Assembly (NCBI GenBank): GCA_020634215.1
Contig: JACKCD010000052.1
Location: forward strand, 1-46,814
Source: Ardenticatenaceae bacterium
GTDB lineage: Bacteria > Chloroflexota > Anaerolineae > Promineifilales > Promineifilaceae
Direction of reading: 5' to 3'
DNA length: 46,814 bases
Both the position numbers and the translations under genes were made by a program. How positions within the stretch are numbered: position 1 is the first letter of the stretch; each line of letters begins with the position of its first letter. Below the pieces are notes generated by a model. That model worked only from the letters and a program-made list of their open reading frames with translations. It did no database searches and was not told the origin of the DNA. Of this stretch, positions 8,586-15,951 are shown piece after piece.

Positions 8586-8652
8586 ACCGCAGAGGGCGCA
8601 AAGATCGCAGAGATTTCTTGTCTTTCTTTGCGTCCTCTGCGCCCTCTGCGGT
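8586..8652. repeat. CGCAGAGGGCGCAAAG hairpin repeat, copy 1
   Basis: A long imperfect inverted repeat: ACCGCAGAGGGCGCAAAG on the left, CTTTGCG..CTCTGCGCCCTCTGCGGT on the right. It occupies most of the tgt-uppP gap. A close second copy is at 29940-30016, and related CGCAAAG-type copies are at 27012-27069 and 35527-35577. Confidence 0.85.
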
Positions 8653-8706
8653 TCAAATTTTCAAGTTTTTACCAAACCAAGACATAAGGAAGTTCGAGGT
8701 TTTTTT

Positions 8707-9525
8707 ATGAGTTTAATTGAAGCGATTATTATTGGCCTAATTCAAGGAGCGACGGAATTTTTGCCCATTTCCAGCTCCGGCCACCTGATTTTAGTGCCGC
8801 ATTTATTGAAGATGAGTGAACCGACGCTGGATGTGATTGCGATTGTCCATTTGGGGACGCTGGTGGCGGTGCTGATTTACTTTTTGCGCGATATTTTGTC
8901 TATTGTAACGGCGGTGGTGGAGGGGGTGCTGTATAAACGGCCGTTTGAATCCCCCGAAGCCCGTCTCGGCTGGTACGTCGTTGCCGGTTCCATCCCCGTT
9001 GCCATCGTCGGGCTGGCCCTAGCCGACTACTTTGAAAGCATTCTGGCAACCCCGCTGGTGGCCTCCATCATGCTGCTCTTTACCGCCATCCTCCTCATCG
9101 TTGGCGAGCGGCTGCTGACCGGCAAAAAAGGGTTGGCGCAAATGACCTGGGGGGATGCGATGTTTATCGGCTTGGCGCAAATGTTGGCCCTCATGCCCGG
9201 CGTGTCCCGTAGCGGCAGCACCATTACCGCCGGGCTAATGCGTGGTTTGGATCGCACGCTGGCGGCTCGCTACAGCTTTTTGCTGGGCATCCCCCCCATC
9301 TTGGGAGCCGGTCTGCTGTCCATCATGGACATCATCAACGCCGACAACACCATGGCGCAGCTTCCCACCCTGGCTGCCGCCTTTTTTGCCGCCGCCATTT
9401 CTGGCTACGCCTGCATTCACTTCCTCCTAACCTGGCTGCGCCAGCGCAGCCTCTACCTCTTCGCCATCTACTGCGTGGCCTTTTCCTTGTTTAATCTGGC
9501 AGTGTTATGGTTTGGCCTCATCTGA
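8707..9525 (+). CDS. uppP: Undecaprenyl-diphosphatase UppP/BacA
   Basis: A 272-residue polytopic membrane protein with the two family signatures: GLIQGATEFLPISSSGHL near the N-terminus (first active-site segment) and LMPGVSRSGSTITAG around residue 165-180 (second segment, Ser/Arg). Hydrophobic segments repeat through the chain, and length is typical. It dephosphorylates undecaprenyl pyrophosphate to recycle the lipid carrier for peptidoglycan synthesis and contributes to bacitracin resistance. The palindrome at 8937 codes for RPF in a cytoplasmic-loop-like position. The stop is TGA. The next gene's best start overlaps the last 19 bases. Confidence 0.96.
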   Translation: MSLIEAIIIGLIQGATEFLPISSSGHLILVPHLLKMSEPTLDVIAIVHLGTLVAVLIYFLRDILSIVTAVVEGVLYKRPFESPEARLGWYVVAGSIPVAIVGLALADYFESILATPLVASIMLLFTAILLIVGERLLTGKKGLAQMTWGDAMFIGLAQMLALMPGVSRSGSTITAGLMRGLDRTLAARYSFLLGIPPILGAGLLSIMDIINADNTMAQLPTLAAAFFAAAISGYACIHFLLTWLRQRSLYLFAIYCVAFSLFNLAVLWFGLI

Positions 9526-10385
9526 GTTTGTCTATCGGGAGTAGGGCGTGGGGTGTAGGGTGTAAAACACGCGCTCCCTACTCCCTACTCCCCACCCTCT
9601 TACTTTTCCTCACCGCCTGCACCACCCAACCTGCTCCCCCGCCCGACCTGCCCCCCACGCCGGCCGTCAGCAGTCTGCGAATTGGGGTTGCCAGTAGTGC
9701 CGTGGGGGTGGTCGGTTTGGTGACGGAGCCGTATGGGGAGGAACGGCCGTTTATCCACCTCCAATTCATCCCCGCCAACAGCACTGCCCTGTGGCAAGGG
9801 CTGGCCGATGGCACCCTTGATGCCGCCCTGCTCCACGTCATCCCCGCCGACAACGACCGCTGGTTTAACCCGGTAGCCCTAGACGGGCTGGCGGTGGTGG
9901 TGAACCCGGCCAACCCGGTGCGCTCCCTATCGCTGGCGCAGGTGCAGGGGTTGTTTTCCGGGCAAATAATCAATTGGCAAGACGTGGGTGGCGACGACGC
10001 GCCGGTGATGCTCATCAGCCGGGAGGTGGGATCGGGGGCGCGGACGCTGCTGACGCAGCAGGTGTTGGGGGAGCGGCGGCTGGCGTTGAACGCGCAGGTG
10101 GTGGCGGATCAGGCGGCGTTGCTGGCGACGGTGGTGGGGGAAGAAACGGCCGTTAGTTACGCCATGATGGGGAGCGTGGGGGAGGAGGTGGTGATGGTGG
10201 AAATAAACGGCCGTTTGCCAACCCCCAACGAAACCGGCACGCAAAACTATCCCCTCACCACCCCCCTCTACTTTGTCGCCCCCACGCCCGACGAACCTCA
10301 GGGCGAACTCCGCGCCTTCCTCGCCTGGCTTCAATCCCCCGCCGGGCAAGCCATCCTCTCGCAAAAATACGGCCGTGTGCGTTAG
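9507..10385 (+). CDS. PstS-like substrate-binding lipoprotein
   Basis: 292 residues with a PBP-like (phosphate-binding type) fold: SLRIGVASSAVG, a mid-domain PVRSLSLAQVQGLFSGQIINWQDVGG, and REVGSGARTLL. These last two match the PstS/PBP-like pattern. The C-terminus ends SPAGQAILSQKYGRV. The signal peptide has lipobox LTAC (C38). The predicted start ATG 9507 lies inside uppP; TTG 9528 is an alternative. The stretch between the start and the lipobox is encoded by a GGGAGTAGGG-type repeat (9537-9597), so the signal peptide appears partly built from repeat DNA. Four palindromes fall in the gene. No ABC transporter is adjacent, so the ligand (phosphate, molybdate or other oxyanion) is unknown. Confidence 0.82.
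   Translation: MVWPHLSLSIGSRAWGVGCKTRAPYSLLPTLLLFLTACTTQPAPPPDLPPTPAVSSLRIGVASSAVGVVGLVTEPYGEERPFIHLQFIPANSTALWQGLADGTLDAALLHVIPADNDRWFNPVALDGLAVVVNPANPVRSLSLAQVQGLFSGQIINWQDVGGDDAPVMLISREVGSGARTLLTQQVLGERRLALNAQVVADQAALLATVVGEETAVSYAMMGSVGEEVVMVEINGRLPTPNETGTQNYPLTTPLYFVAPTPDEPQGELRAFLAWLQSPAGQAILSQKYGRVR
9537..9597. repeat. GGGAGTAGGG / CCCTACTCCC inverted repeat inside a signal-peptide coding region
   Basis: GGGAGTAGGGCGTGGGGTGT on the left and CTCCCTACTCCCTACTCCCC on the right form an imperfect hairpin. A related GTGGGGCGTGGGGTGTGGG tract lies at 42238-42256 inside the gene at 41064. Confidence 0.7.
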
Positions 10386-10398
10386 CACAGCCAAAATA

Positions 10399-10430
10399 GG
10401 ACGCGGATAAACGCGGACAAACGCGGATTT
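10399..10430. repeat. CGCGGA(C/T)(A/G)AACGCGGA interspersed repeat, copy 2
   Basis: Three GACGCGGATAAACGCGGA-like units in the intergenic space after the PstS-like gene; same family as 4297-4326 and 43538-43563. Confidence 0.75.
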
Positions 10431-10532
10431 GATCGGGCTTTTGCTAATAACCACTGCAAAATCAGGCTCAGGCCGGCAATTAATGATATGATATACGCCC
10501 ATGAGTGATTAGGAGTAAAAAGGAAACAGCCA

Positions 10533-10595
10533 ATGTATCCCCCACACGCCAACCACCCCTTGAGACTCCAAGCTACCACCATTTATTACCCATAA
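10533..10595 (+). CDS. Possible 20-residue leader peptide
   Basis: A short frame MYPPHANHPLRLQATTIYYP preceded by AAAAAGGA eight bases before its ATG. It ends eleven bases before the esterase start, and its TAA overlaps that gene's own SD region (AAGGAG). A -10-like TATGATATAC lies upstream near 10488. Translation through here could affect esterase initiation, but this is only suggestive. Confidence 0.25.
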   Translation: MYPPHANHPLRLQATTIYYP

Positions 10596-10605
10596 GGAGA
10601 AAAAC

Positions 10606-11568
10606 ATGCATCCACTGAATGATCCACAATTGATTGAAGGACTCGCTCTATTTGAGCAAATGGTTCCCGGCGGCATTACCCTTGACGATATTCCTGCCAC
10701 CCGCCAATTTTTAGCTGGTTTGAATGCGGCGATGGCCTCCCAAGTGCCAGACATACCCGGCGTAGCCACCAGCGACCATTATGCACCGGGGTCAGATGGC
10801 GCACCGGATGTCATGGTGCGCGTTTATCAGCCCGAAAACCGCCCCGCCACCTTGCCCGCCCTTCTTTGGATTCACGGTGGTGGCTATGTTTTGGGCGACG
10901 TGGCCGGGGACGATCTCAAGGCCAAAGGGTTAACCCTGGCCTTGAACTGTGTGGTTGCCTCCGTCGAGTACCGCCTAGCTCCTGAACACCCCTTTCCCGC
11001 CCCGCTGGAAGATTGTTACGCCGCGCTTAAATGGCTGGCCACCCATGCCGACCAATTTGGGGTGAACAAAGCCCGCATTGCCATTGGTGGAGCCAGTGCC
11101 GGGGGCGGTTTGGCGGCTGGGCTAGGGTTGCTGGCGCGGGATCGGGCTGAAGTGCCAGTTTGTTACCAGCTTTTGATCTACCCGATGATTGACGACACAA
11201 ATGTTGCCCAAGCTGACCCAGACGTGCCTGACGCTCCCCTGTGGACACGCGCCAGCAATTTGCTGGGCTGGCGTGCCTATCTTAATCAGGAGCCAGGCAG
11301 CGAGGGCGTTTCCCCCTATGCCGCACCCACGCGGGCCGAGGATGTGAGTGGGTTGCCCCCCACCTATATTGGTGTCGGCACGCCCGATCTGTTCTGCGAT
11401 GAGGACATTGCCTATGCCCAACGGCTGATGAAGGCCGGTGTGCCGACAGAACTCCACGTTTATGCTGATGGTTTCCACGGCTTTGACGGCTTTGCCGCAG
11501 GTTCAGATGCGGCTCAACGCTTCTCAGGGGAACAAATTCGCTTGTTAAGCCGGGCTTTGCACGGTTAA
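10606..11568 (+). CDS. Alpha/beta-hydrolase esterase, hormone-sensitive-lipase type
   Basis: 320 residues with the HSL-family oxyanion motif IHGGGYVLG (about residues 89-97), the nucleophile elbow GGASAGG (Ser about 166), an acid residue near GTPDLFCDEDIAYA, and the histidine in GFHGFDGF (about 291). These are the complete catalytic elements of family IV lipases/esterases. It likely hydrolyses short-chain esters in the cytoplasm, as no signal peptide is present. ATG 10606 has AAGGAG upstream. No palindrome lies in this gene, unlike most neighbours. Confidence 0.9.
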   Translation: MHPLNDPQLIEGLALFEQMVPGGITLDDIPATRQFLAGLNAAMASQVPDIPGVATSDHYAPGSDGAPDVMVRVYQPENRPATLPALLWIHGGGYVLGDVAGDDLKAKGLTLALNCVVASVEYRLAPEHPFPAPLEDCYAALKWLATHADQFGVNKARIAIGGASAGGGLAAGLGLLARDRAEVPVCYQLLIYPMIDDTNVAQADPDVPDAPLWTRASNLLGWRAYLNQEPGSEGVSPYAAPTRAEDVSGLPPTYIGVGTPDLFCDEDIAYAQRLMKAGVPTELHVYADGFHGFDGFAAGSDAAQRFSGEQIRLLSRALHG

Positions 11569-11579
11569 TGCTATCAAAT

Positions 11580-11608
11580 GTGACCGGCACTTCCGAAGTG
11601 CCGGTCAC
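11580..11608. repeat. Perfect hairpin after the esterase gene
   Basis: GTGACCGGCACTTC and GAAGTGCCGGTCAC form a 14-bp perfect stem with a one-base loop. No T-run follows, so it is not a textbook terminator. Confidence 0.65.
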
Positions 11609-11626
11609 ATGAACACAGAGTGTTTG

Positions 11627-11660
11627 AGAAGTTCAACTTCTCAGCAGAAGTTGAACTTCT
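11627..11660. repeat. AGAAGTTCAACTTCT hairpin, copy 1
   Basis: A 15-base arm AGAAGTTCAACTTCT and its perfect complement AGAAGTTGAACTTCT are separated by CAGC. The arm itself is nearly palindromic. The same element recurs at 20646-20678. It lies directly upstream of the methyltransferase start. Confidence 0.75.
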
Positions 11661-11672
11661 TGCCGAAGCGAT

Positions 11673-12491
11673 ATGTCAACAGCAGGATCATATGATCGTC
11701 ATTCTCACCGTGACGATGCAGCCGAAATTCAGCGGCTGGCATCGCAAGCGCGTTCTGGCTGGGGCAAGGAAGCCCGTAAGCTGATTTGGTTTGGGCTGCG
11801 CGATGGGATGTCGGTGCTGGAACCGGGCAGTGGGCCGGGGTTTGTGACGGCACAACTGCTGGATTTGCTGCCAACCAGCACCATCACCTGCCTGGAAATA
11901 GATCCGGCCTTGTTGGCGCAGGCACAGCAGGAACTGCAAGACAAGGTGGGTGAGCGCGTTCGTTTTGTTGAAGGTTCGGTGCTGGAGACGGGGTTAGAGG
12001 GCAACCAGTTTGATTTTGTTTATGCTCGGCTGCTGCTACAGCATTTGTCTGACCCCGTTGGGGCGGTGCGGGAGATGTTTCGTGTCTTGAAGCCAGGCGG
12101 CAAACTGGTCATTTATGATGTGGATGATGACCTGTTTGGCTTTTTTGACCCCCCGATTCCCGAATTTGCCCCGGTGCTGCAACGGTTTGGGGAGGCGCAG
12201 GCGGCGCGAGGGGGAGATCGGCGGATTGGGCGGCGGCTGTGGCGGCTGTTGCGGTCGGTGGGGTTTGACAATCTAGGCTTGGAGGTTCTGGCGTCTCATA
12301 GTGATGAGGCGAGTCTTGAATCATTTATGCAGCATCTTGACCCGGATCGCTTGGGGTGGCTGGTGAACGGGGGGTGGCTGTCCCAAGCGGAACTAGATGC
12401 CTTTGCCGTTGCCCGGCAAAAATTTATGGAGTCGGCAGAGGCTTATACGCTGTGGATGATGGTGATGGTGTGTGGGGAGAAGCCTGAATGA
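11673..12491 (+). CDS. Class I SAM-dependent methyltransferase
   Basis: 272 residues. Motif I is VLEPGSGPGFVTA (about 50-62), motif II LEIDP, then FVEGSVLE and FDFVYARLLLQHLSDP (motif IV region), then REMFRVLKPGGKLVIYD, as in UbiE/COQ5-like methyltransferases. The C-terminal half is helical and not recognisable as a particular subfamily, so the substrate is unknown. No strong SD is visible; the hairpin 11627-11660 ends 12 bases before the start. The stop overlaps the next start (ATGA), which signals translational coupling. Confidence 0.85.
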   Translation: MSTAGSYDRHSHRDDAAEIQRLASQARSGWGKEARKLIWFGLRDGMSVLEPGSGPGFVTAQLLDLLPTSTITCLEIDPALLAQAQQELQDKVGERVRFVEGSVLETGLEGNQFDFVYARLLLQHLSDPVGAVREMFRVLKPGGKLVIYDVDDDLFGFFDPPIPEFAPVLQRFGEAQAARGGDRRIGRRLWRLLRSVGFDNLGLEVLASHSDEASLESFMQHLDPDRLGWLVNGGWLSQAELDAFAVARQKFMESAEAYTLWMMVMVCGEKPE

Positions 12492-12790
12492 ATGTATCTG
12501 ATCTGTTTGCCGAAGGGCCTTGGCAATGGGGTTTGCGGGGTGATCCCTGGCTTTGGGAGGAAATGCGAACCCATTTCCAACATACGCCCCTGCCGGCAAC
12601 GGCGGCAGAACTGCGTGGGCTGCTGGAAAAAGCGTATGAAGCACTTACCGAGCATCCGCTGGGCGATGAGCAACCGTTTTGCGTCGAGCGCTTTAAGCAC
12701 GGCGGCATGTCAAGCGGCTTTGTTAGCCCCCGGTTTTGGGTGGAAACGGCCGTTCCTTTGTTGGTGGGGCGTTATGAAAACATGCCTTAG
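12488..12790 (+). CDS. Small conserved protein coupled to methyltransferase
   Basis: 100 residues, starting on the ATGA overlap with the methyltransferase. Features are WQWGLRGDPWLWEEM at the N-terminus, then a helical middle and FKHGGMSSGFVSPRFWVETAVPLLVGRY. I recall similar short bacterial hypothetical proteins with the WGLRGDPYLW and HGGMSSG patterns but no assigned role. No catalytic motif or membrane segment is seen. The palindrome at 12746 encodes TAV. Confidence 0.7.
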   Translation: MNVSDLFAEGPWQWGLRGDPWLWEEMRTHFQHTPLPATAAELRGLLEKAYEALTEHPLGDEQPFCVERFKHGGMSSGFVSPRFWVETAVPLLVGRYENMP

Positions 12791-12944
12791 AACTATGGCG
12801 AGTGATTGCGTGGAATGGGGAATTAATAGCACTTCCCCGGAGACAACCAAGCCTTTACGTAAAAAAACACCCAGTGAATTCTGAGCAGATAGCTTCGTTT
12901 GTCTTGATTATTTTCCGGGATTCACCTAACGGCCGTTTGCACAA

Positions 12945-13967
12945 TCACTTTCGTGGAGCAAGACGACGCCAAAGGGGAATAATTCCAAATCGATAACTAA
13001 TGACGCAAGCCAGCAGAACATAAAAGCTGATGATGATATGGTCGACAATGGTCGCAACTTGGATGTAGTCAGGAACAAGGATGTTCTGGATGCCCCAGAG
13101 GCCAAACAACATGCTACTCGTAGCACTACGGAAGTTACTCAGGTCTTTGATGGCCAAAAGGAGAAGAATAAACACAAAGCTGAAAGAAAGAAGAATGACG
13201 GTCAGAATGCGAACAGCTAAAGGGCGGTAAAGCTCAATAGCTATTTTACCTTTTTCAATTGCAATTCTCTCATCCCAATTAGGAATGGTGCTACGAACAG
13301 CAATTGCAGGTGTGAGTATTCGGGGGGATAGGGCAAGGAGATCATCTTTTTGTCCAGAAGAGATGTTAAGCGACATGCTGACGTTGTAGTTGCGCTTATC
13401 AAAAGGGTAATAGTATGCGGATCTCAATATCTCAATTGGTGGCTGGAAGTCTTCATCCAACTTTCTGAAGTTGGATGCAAAGCCTTGATCAAGCACGGAA
13501 AACGATGGGTGTCTAGAAGTCGGCACCCCTGCACAATAAGGCTCCCAGAATGAAATTAGAGGAAGATTTAATCTGGTGGGAGGGTAAATAAACCTGCCTA
13601 GATTCTGTATATCCTTAAAATTTTCTGTGGTTGTTGTGAATCCTAGATGCAAGCTCTCTGCACAGTAATAATCATGTGTGTTTCGGGGAGCAGACAGGCT
13701 CGAACGAGGGAAATCGATCGCCTCAATGACAAAGGCCATATTGGTCTCATCTTGCTCTGCCCTAAGGTGGAGAACTACGAGAAAATCTTCTGGTGCCAGA
13801 TTTCCTGAATTTGCGTAGATTGTTCCGGTACCGGTTCCCTGCACGAGTGATATTGTGAGACCAAGCAGAATGATAAGAACGGCGATGACGAAAGTGGCAA
13901 GCACTAAGCGACCATGAGAGTAATTGGCTCTGATGTGTTTTATGCGTTGCACAAGGGATAGGTTCAT
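12945..13967 (-). CDS. Membrane protein, DUF4436-like topology, AT-richer than neighbours
   Basis: About 340 residues from ATG 13967; an in-frame ATG at 14012 gives 355. There is one N-terminal TM helix (LVLATFVIAVLIILLGLTI), a ~190-residue extracytoplasmic region with YYYPFDKRNYNVSMSL, and three C-terminal TM helices, the last pair around LFGLWGIQNILVPDYIQVATIVDH. A PFD motif before terminal TM helices and an LRN/P..D pattern are what I recall for DUF4436 proteins; pentameric ligand-gated channels also carry a PFD motif, but other landmarks are missing. The gene carries no ACGGCCGT palindrome and its codon use is more AT-rich, suggesting transfer. Function unknown. Confidence 0.65.
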   Translation of the reverse strand: MNLSLVQRIKHIRANYSHGRLVLATFVIAVLIILLGLTISLVQGTGTGTIYANSGNLAPEDFLVVLHLRAEQDETNMAFVIEAIDFPRSSLSAPRNTHDYYCAESLHLGFTTTTENFKDIQNLGRFIYPPTRLNLPLISFWEPYCAGVPTSRHPSFSVLDQGFASNFRKLDEDFQPPIEILRSAYYYPFDKRNYNVSMSLNISSGQKDDLLALSPRILTPAIAVRSTIPNWDERIAIEKGKIAIELYRPLAVRILTVILLSFSFVFILLLLAIKDLSNFRSATSSMLFGLWGIQNILVPDYIQVATIVDHIIISFYVLLACVISYRFGIIPLWRRLAPRK

Positions 13968-14100
13968 GATTTTCAGGAAATGCCAACATAACAAAAGGTC
14001 TAACTCGACCATAAACGAAAACCTTACTTCCAGATAGTAAGGTTGGTCATGGAAACTCGGTGACGATTATCATCTGTTACATCGAATAGGCGTTAAAGAA

Positions 14101-15942
14101 ATGGTTGCATCGGCTGGCAAACTATTTGATAATGCCATGACAAACCAAATTAATGTGAAAAAGGTAGGCGAGATGGCTGATAAATCATTGGAGCAGGGCG
14201 GGGACAACCTAGACGCGACTATTTATGACCACAAGTGGGGGTATACCGACACCCGTTTTGTCATTCAGGCGGATCGGTCGGTGCGGGTGACGGGGAACCG
14301 GTATGCGCTGTCGGGTACGGAGATGCCGGATTTGCTGGATTTTGTCGAGGATACGCTGGAGATTAAGCTGGATTTTGACAATATCAAGCAGGAGGTGGCG
14401 GAGAAGCCGGTGCCGGCCGTCAACAAAAACGAGCCATTTTGCGCGGCAGTGGCGGCGGCGTTCCCCGAATCGCGCTACTCGTTTGACCCCCGCGACCGTT
14501 TAATCCACAGCCACGGCCAGACGACGATGGATGAGGTGTATCGGGTGCTTTACGGCCGTTTATCCCGCGTCGCCGATATGGTTTTCTATCTCGAAGGGGA
14601 GGAAGATGCCGCCAAACTCATCCAGCTTGCCGCCGAACACAACGTCTGCCTGGTGCCGTATGGCGGCGGCACCAGCGTTAGCTGCGCCCTGGTGCTGCCC
14701 GCGCACGAAACGCGCATGATCGTGGTCGTAGACACCCGCCGCATGAACAAAGTCATTTGGATTGACGAAGAAAATATGCTGGCCTGCGTCCAAGCCGGAA
14801 TTACCGGGTCGCAGTTGGAGGCGGAACTGGGGGAGCAGGGGTTTGTGGCCGGGCATGAGCCGGACAGCATGGAGCTTTCGACACTGGGAGGGTGGATTGC
14901 CACCAACGCCAGCGGTATGAAGAAGAACCGCTACGGCAACATTGAGCAAATTGTGCAAAATGTGACGATGGTGACACCAACGGGGGTGATTGAGCATTTG
15001 GACACGGTGCCGCGCAGTTCGATTGGGATGCAGCCGAAGCAGCTTTTGTTTGGCAGCGAGGGGAATTTGGGGCTGATTACCAAGGCGGTGATTGCCATTC
15101 ACAAAAAGCCGGAAGTGACCAAATTTGGCTCGATTGTCTTCCCTACCTTTAAACACGGCGTGGATTTTCTTTATGCGCTGACGCAAACGGGGGTGCTGCC
15201 CGCCAGCATTCGGCTGCTCGACAACATCCAGTTCCGTTTTGGCTCGGCGCTGAAGCCGCGCCCGACCAAGAGCGAGGAATTGATGGGCAAGGTGCAAAAG
15301 TTTGCCTTGCTCAAGGTGAAGGGGTTTGACCCGTATGAGCTGGCGGCGGCGACGGTGGTGATGGAGGGGACAAAGCATGAGGTGGCGTACCAGAATAAGG
15401 TGATTTTTGATTTGGCGAAGCGGTTTGGCGGCATTGCGGGTGGAGAAGGAAACGGCCGTCGCGGCTATATGCTGACCTATGCCATTGCCTATATCCGTGA
15501 CTTTTTGGCCGATTACCACATTATTGGCGAAACGTATGAGACGACGGTGCCGTGGAGCAAGGTGCATCAGGTGATTGACGCGGTGGACAAGCGGGCGCGG
15601 GAGTTGCATGAGGTGCATCAGCTCCCCGGCCGGCCGTACATGTCCCCCCGCGTCACCCAGCTTTACCACACCGGCGTTTGCATTTACTTCACCCACGGCT
15701 TTTCGGTGCAGGGGGTGGCGGAGCCGGACAAGCTGTTTGGGGAGATTGAGCGGGAGCTGCGGCGGACGATTTTGGATGCGGGCGGGTCGCTGTCGCACCA
15801 TCACGGCATTGGCAAGCTGCGGCAGGAGTTTATGCCTCGCGCTTTGTCTGCGGCCGGCATTGAGCTGCTGCGGAGCGTGAAGGCGGCGAATGACCCGCAA
15901 AATATTTTTGGCGTGGGGAATAATGTGTTTGCGGGGGAGTAG
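14101..15942 (+). CDS. FAD-linked oxidase, alkylglycerone-phosphate synthase-like
   Basis: Up to 613 residues. It has a VAO/PCMH FAD-binding domain with PYGGGTSVSCAL, an AGITGSQLEAELGEQGFVAGHEPDS region and STLGGWIATNASGMKKNRYGN, typical of AGPS-type enzymes, then a cap domain, and SHHHGIGKLR near the C-terminus (the His cluster used by AGPS). Family knowledge: AGPS swaps the acyl chain of acyl-DHAP for a fatty alcohol in ether-lipid synthesis; bacterial homologues may have other substrates. ATG 14173 (MADKSLEQGG) with an upstream AGGTAGGCGAG is a good alternative start, as the first 24 residues look unconserved. It converges with the SulP gene, with nine bases between stops. Confidence 0.82.
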   Translation: MVASAGKLFDNAMTNQINVKKVGEMADKSLEQGGDNLDATIYDHKWGYTDTRFVIQADRSVRVTGNRYALSGTEMPDLLDFVEDTLEIKLDFDNIKQEVAEKPVPAVNKNEPFCAAVAAAFPESRYSFDPRDRLIHSHGQTTMDEVYRVLYGRLSRVADMVFYLEGEEDAAKLIQLAAEHNVCLVPYGGGTSVSCALVLPAHETRMIVVVDTRRMNKVIWIDEENMLACVQAGITGSQLEAELGEQGFVAGHEPDSMELSTLGGWIATNASGMKKNRYGNIEQIVQNVTMVTPTGVIEHLDTVPRSSIGMQPKQLLFGSEGNLGLITKAVIAIHKKPEVTKFGSIVFPTFKHGVDFLYALTQTGVLPASIRLLDNIQFRFGSALKPRPTKSEELMGKVQKFALLKVKGFDPYELAAATVVMEGTKHEVAYQNKVIFDLAKRFGGIAGGEGNGRRGYMLTYAIAYIRDFLADYHIIGETYETTVPWSKVHQVIDAVDKRARELHEVHQLPGRPYMSPRVTQLYHTGVCIYFTHGFSVQGVAEPDKLFGEIERELRRTILDAGGSLSHHHGIGKLRQEFMPRALSAAGIELLRSVKAANDPQNIFGVGNNVFAGE

Positions 15943-15951
15943 GGTTTGGGT

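Noticed and set aside
14560..15900. A 446-codon open frame on the minus strand opposite the alkylglycerone-phosphate-synthase-like gene
   Set aside because: It is antisense to a gene with clear family motifs, is rich in Arg/His/Gln as expected for a shadow of GC-rich code, and matches nothing recognisable.
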